This document shows, piece by piece, positions 62,101 to 64,000 of a stretch of DNA of 64,000 nucleotides (the first letter of the stretch is position 1; each line of letters starts with the position of its first letter). Below the pieces are notes generated by a model. It saw only the letters and a program-made list of their open reading frames with translations. It searched no databases and was not told the DNA's origin. The translations under genes were made by a program, and so were the position numbers. The DNA is from Eukaryota sp. TZLM1-RC. Its lineage: Eukaryota; Metamonada: BaSk clade. The stretch lies in the NCBI GenBank assembly GCA_040285825.1, contig JAUPSS010000007.1, positions 954,501-1,018,500 on the forward strand, written 5' to 3'.

Positions 62101-62340
62101 ATTGTTAGAGGATTACAATCGATTCCTTTTCTATTAGGAGTTTCACTAAAAACATCGCTGAATAATTTTAGTAGACTCGTTAATTTTAATTTATTATTAC
62201 TATCATCTAAATTTATCTCACATCCAGATCTTGCTAATTGCTCCTCAAAATCAGAAGGACTTGGTGATTGGTTATCTAAGTTCCCAATCGAATGTTGAGC
62301 GATCCTAGAGTCGAATTCTGATTCTGCATTTAGCAAAGTG
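59109..62340 (-). pseudogene. gypsy-2 Pol (RT, RNase H, integrase, chromodomain-like), frameshifted
   Basis: RT: 'FSSPIVLVIYPDG', 'TLDLPKAFWQMNVAEKDI' and 'FIYIDDIIIVG'. RNase H: 'LISTDASDVAVGGVIWQEIE', 'SRLLTETQRKWSTLQKELYA' and 'TIFTDHKNIAFLATAPEKN'. Integrase: zinc region 'HGLVQSGHPS' and 'RCPTCQK', core 'LNVDTIGPL', 'LIHSDNGPEFAN', 'SNGLVERKHRD'. The end is 'HVIEKILSEYHSDSGSFCTV', 'QWFGGETTEEPLHSVRHSEA' and a basic tail. At least three frame breaks (near 61900, 60960 and 59600) separate the pieces, so no active Pol can be made from this copy. Confidence 0.88.
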
Positions 62341-62373
62341 CGGTGTTCTTTGTCTAATCTAATGAAAAGACCA

Positions 62374-63993
62374 TCATCCGTCTGAAGCCCAAGTGCTTTT
62401 TAACATGTCTGTCCCTATTAATAATTTGTTCGAACCCGGGATTATGGGAAGAGTATGTTTATAGTGAACTTGTTGCGCAATGCTTCCTACGTTGAACGAC
62501 AGAATACCAGTTGCACTCCCTAGCGATTTTGTGGATACGTTATTAGCTGGTAAGAACTTAATAGTATCCTTGCTATTGATTGACATATGGCATTGTTCAG
62601 CTAAATCTGCAGTAATAACTGAACAAAACGCAGCCGAATCTATAGTCGCAATCATTTTAATATCATTTATTGATATCTCCAGTCTTAGAAATGGAGAACG
62701 CTGGGACCTGACGTGGTTTTCACTAACCGTAGAATTAATATCAAAAATGCTATTGATATCAGAGCTGGTTTGGTGAATTTGTAGAGGAATTAAAAGATTT
62801 TGTTGAGCTGTTGGAAAGTTGTTGACTGGGTTTCCTAAATCGGTTGTTGATTGGTTGTGATTGATTGCGTTGATATGTACCCGATTAGGAAAGTTGCCTG
62901 TCCTGCTGTTCCGGTTGCTGTTGTTGATCCGTCTGTGAGGAACCGTACTCGAACGGGTCGGTTTTGACTCAGTAGGGGATGCGTTTGATGATATGTCCTC
63001 TGTTGTGTTTATGTTATGTATAGGTCTGTACTGACCTCTTCCTTTATGACCTCTATAACGGCCTCCACGGCCTCTAAATTTGAATCTATGTACACGTCTA
63101 CCACGGCCACCTCGGCCCCTTTCTACACTGCCTCTACTAGCAGGCGCCTCCTGTTCTCCTAATCTGAATCTTTCTTCTTTGGGAACTCTGCTTCTAGCAC
63201 AACGAGGATCTTTGCATTCGAATACAGTGTGGCCAACAGGATTGTTACCTTCGACGTTGCTGCAGAATGTACAGAATTTTGACCCTTCTCGTTCATGCTT
63301 TTCAGGGATGTATTTGTGTTGAGGGGTTCCTCTTGACTTTCCACCTGATCGTCTTGCTCGTTTTGTTGGAGCCTGGGCTGATGGTGTTACTCCTCTTGAG
63401 TAAGTTCTCATTGCCGTGAGTCCCAAAGGAATATCTTCTTCGTTAGCCCTGTTCCTTAGTACATCCATTGTGGGCTTGTTTCCTGCTGTGTAACACCAAG
63501 CGAGGAAATGTCTTCTCGTTGTCGATATCAAATCGAGTAGAGTTGTTTTGTTCGGTGAGTCCCACAAGGATTCCCTAGTCCATACTGGGAGGAGTTCGCT
63601 TGATATAGCAAAGTTATCCAGACCCATAAGGAAGTACTCGGCTATTAGAGCGGGAGATATGGTTATCAACCCACTGCTTCCTCTAATTAAATCGGGGATG
63701 GTTAGGTCGGTCATGTAGGTGGTCATTCTCAAGACGTCTCCAAAATCTTCTACATAACGACCAAACTCGTTGTCAGCCTCATGCCTATTGTGGATTTTCC
63801 TCCAATTTATTCTAGGCTTCATTAGAGCTGTACAAGCCTCATGATATGATGTGAATTGCGTTCTTTTTAACAGAAATACCATGACGTCGGCGTCGGTATA
63901 ATCAACACCGAGTAAACCTTGACTCTGCCATCTAGATAGAAGGCTAGGGTCGATCATGCTGGATATTCCTGTGGGGCAAGTGCTCATCATCAT
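62374..63993 (-). pseudogene. gypsy-2 Gag and protease portion
   Basis: The frame is open at the window edge; the ATG cluster near 63993 may be internal. A capsid-like helical region ('HNRHEADNEFGRYVEDFGDV') precedes a zinc knuckle with enlarged spacing, CTFC-x10-H-x4-C. An Arg/Gly-rich RNA-binding stretch follows ('RGRGGRGRRVHRFKFRGRGG'), then a Ser/Asn-rich linker and a protease-like domain with 'IATIDSAAFCSVITADLAEQ'. The catalytic triplet reads DSA instead of DSG or DTG. The frame ends at 62374, shifted relative to the downstream RT part. Confidence 0.82.
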
Positions 63994-64000
63994 GCTCCTA

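Larger units (their letters stand above)
58889..64000 (-). mobile_element. Ty3/gypsy chromovirus-like element 'gypsy-2', 5' end outside window
   Basis: The 3' end is a putative 79-bp LTR (58889-58967, TGTTGGC...GGCAACA in element orientation) preceded by a polypurine tract (GAAAAAGGGAAGAAGCAG). The strand, domain order and chromodomain-like end match gypsy-1, but the proteins differ throughout, so it is a sister family. Pol is broken by frameshifts near 59600, 60960 and 61900, and Gag is separated near 62370. About 140 bp of AT-rich sequence separate the LTR from the last Pol codon. The 5' LTR lies beyond 64000. Confidence 0.92.

Noticed and set aside
1-64000. CRISPR arrays, tRNA or rRNA genes, bacterial-type operons
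   Set aside because: Scanning by eye found no regularly spaced short repeats, no convincing A/B-box cloverleaf and no rRNA-like conserved segments. GGTTCAACACCCC near 54140 resembles a B-box, but no cloverleaf surrounds it.

Overview
This is an AT-rich nuclear eukaryotic window, most likely from a free-living, flagellum-forming protist. There are no operons or Shine-Dalgarno sites. Host genes include 26S proteasome, APC/C, Rab, ARP6, SNF5 and YIPF proteins, and three genes carry spliceosomal introns of only 34-38 nt. PACRG and a CEP164-like WW protein point to a cilium or axoneme. A TmcB-like giant membrane protein and a BTB protein with DUF4116-like repeats are typical of heteroloboseans, amoebae and other deep protists. 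TAA, TAG and TGA all serve as stops, so the standard code fits. I cannot name the species or the supergroup.

Host genes sit in compact clusters. PACRG and APC11 are divergent (1-1114). A Rab18-like gene and a USP deubiquitinase are divergent, and the USP converges with an LRR gene (2440-7218). RPT2 and ARP6 are divergent (10410-13397). Next come a WW protein (15647-16636), a YIPF1/2-type Golgi protein (21246-22246), an isochorismatase-fold hydrolase (32241-32831) and a 1714-residue membrane protein (34209-39353). SNF5 and a four-helix membrane protein are divergent (47687-49811). A RING-like protein (50194-51405) and a tandem-BTB/coiled-coil protein (54241-56367) complete the set. Distances between neighbours inside clusters are often 50-160 bp. 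The three introns share the 3' signal TCAYCWCAG, which looks like a branch point fused to the 3' splice site.

Roughly half the window is retrotransposon. The dominant family is a non-LTR element with a YADD reverse transcriptase, a CxC...HxxxC finger and a C-terminal PD-(D/E)XK-like (RLE-type) domain. About twenty truncated or decayed copies fall into at least five subfamilies (called A-E here). Two Ty3/gypsy elements are present. Gypsy-1 (22885-30084) has LTRs that look identical, a 4-bp target duplication and a Gag-Pol frame that was open before a small LTR element and a solo LTR inserted into it. Gypsy-1 itself sits in the finger region of an RLE copy, so three insertion layers can be read. 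Gypsy-2 (58889 to the right edge) is frameshifted. Both end Pol with a chromodomain-like segment. A 420-bp inverted-repeat element carrying a Mutator-like C-terminal fragment, an unknown inverted repeat pair and a roughly 0.9-kb segmental duplication complete the repeats.

The host genes do not form one pathway. They are housekeeping genes (proteolysis, trafficking, chromatin, cilium) scattered between transposon islands, and several transposon tails end within 100 bp of a host start codon. I found no rRNA, tRNA or CRISPR array.
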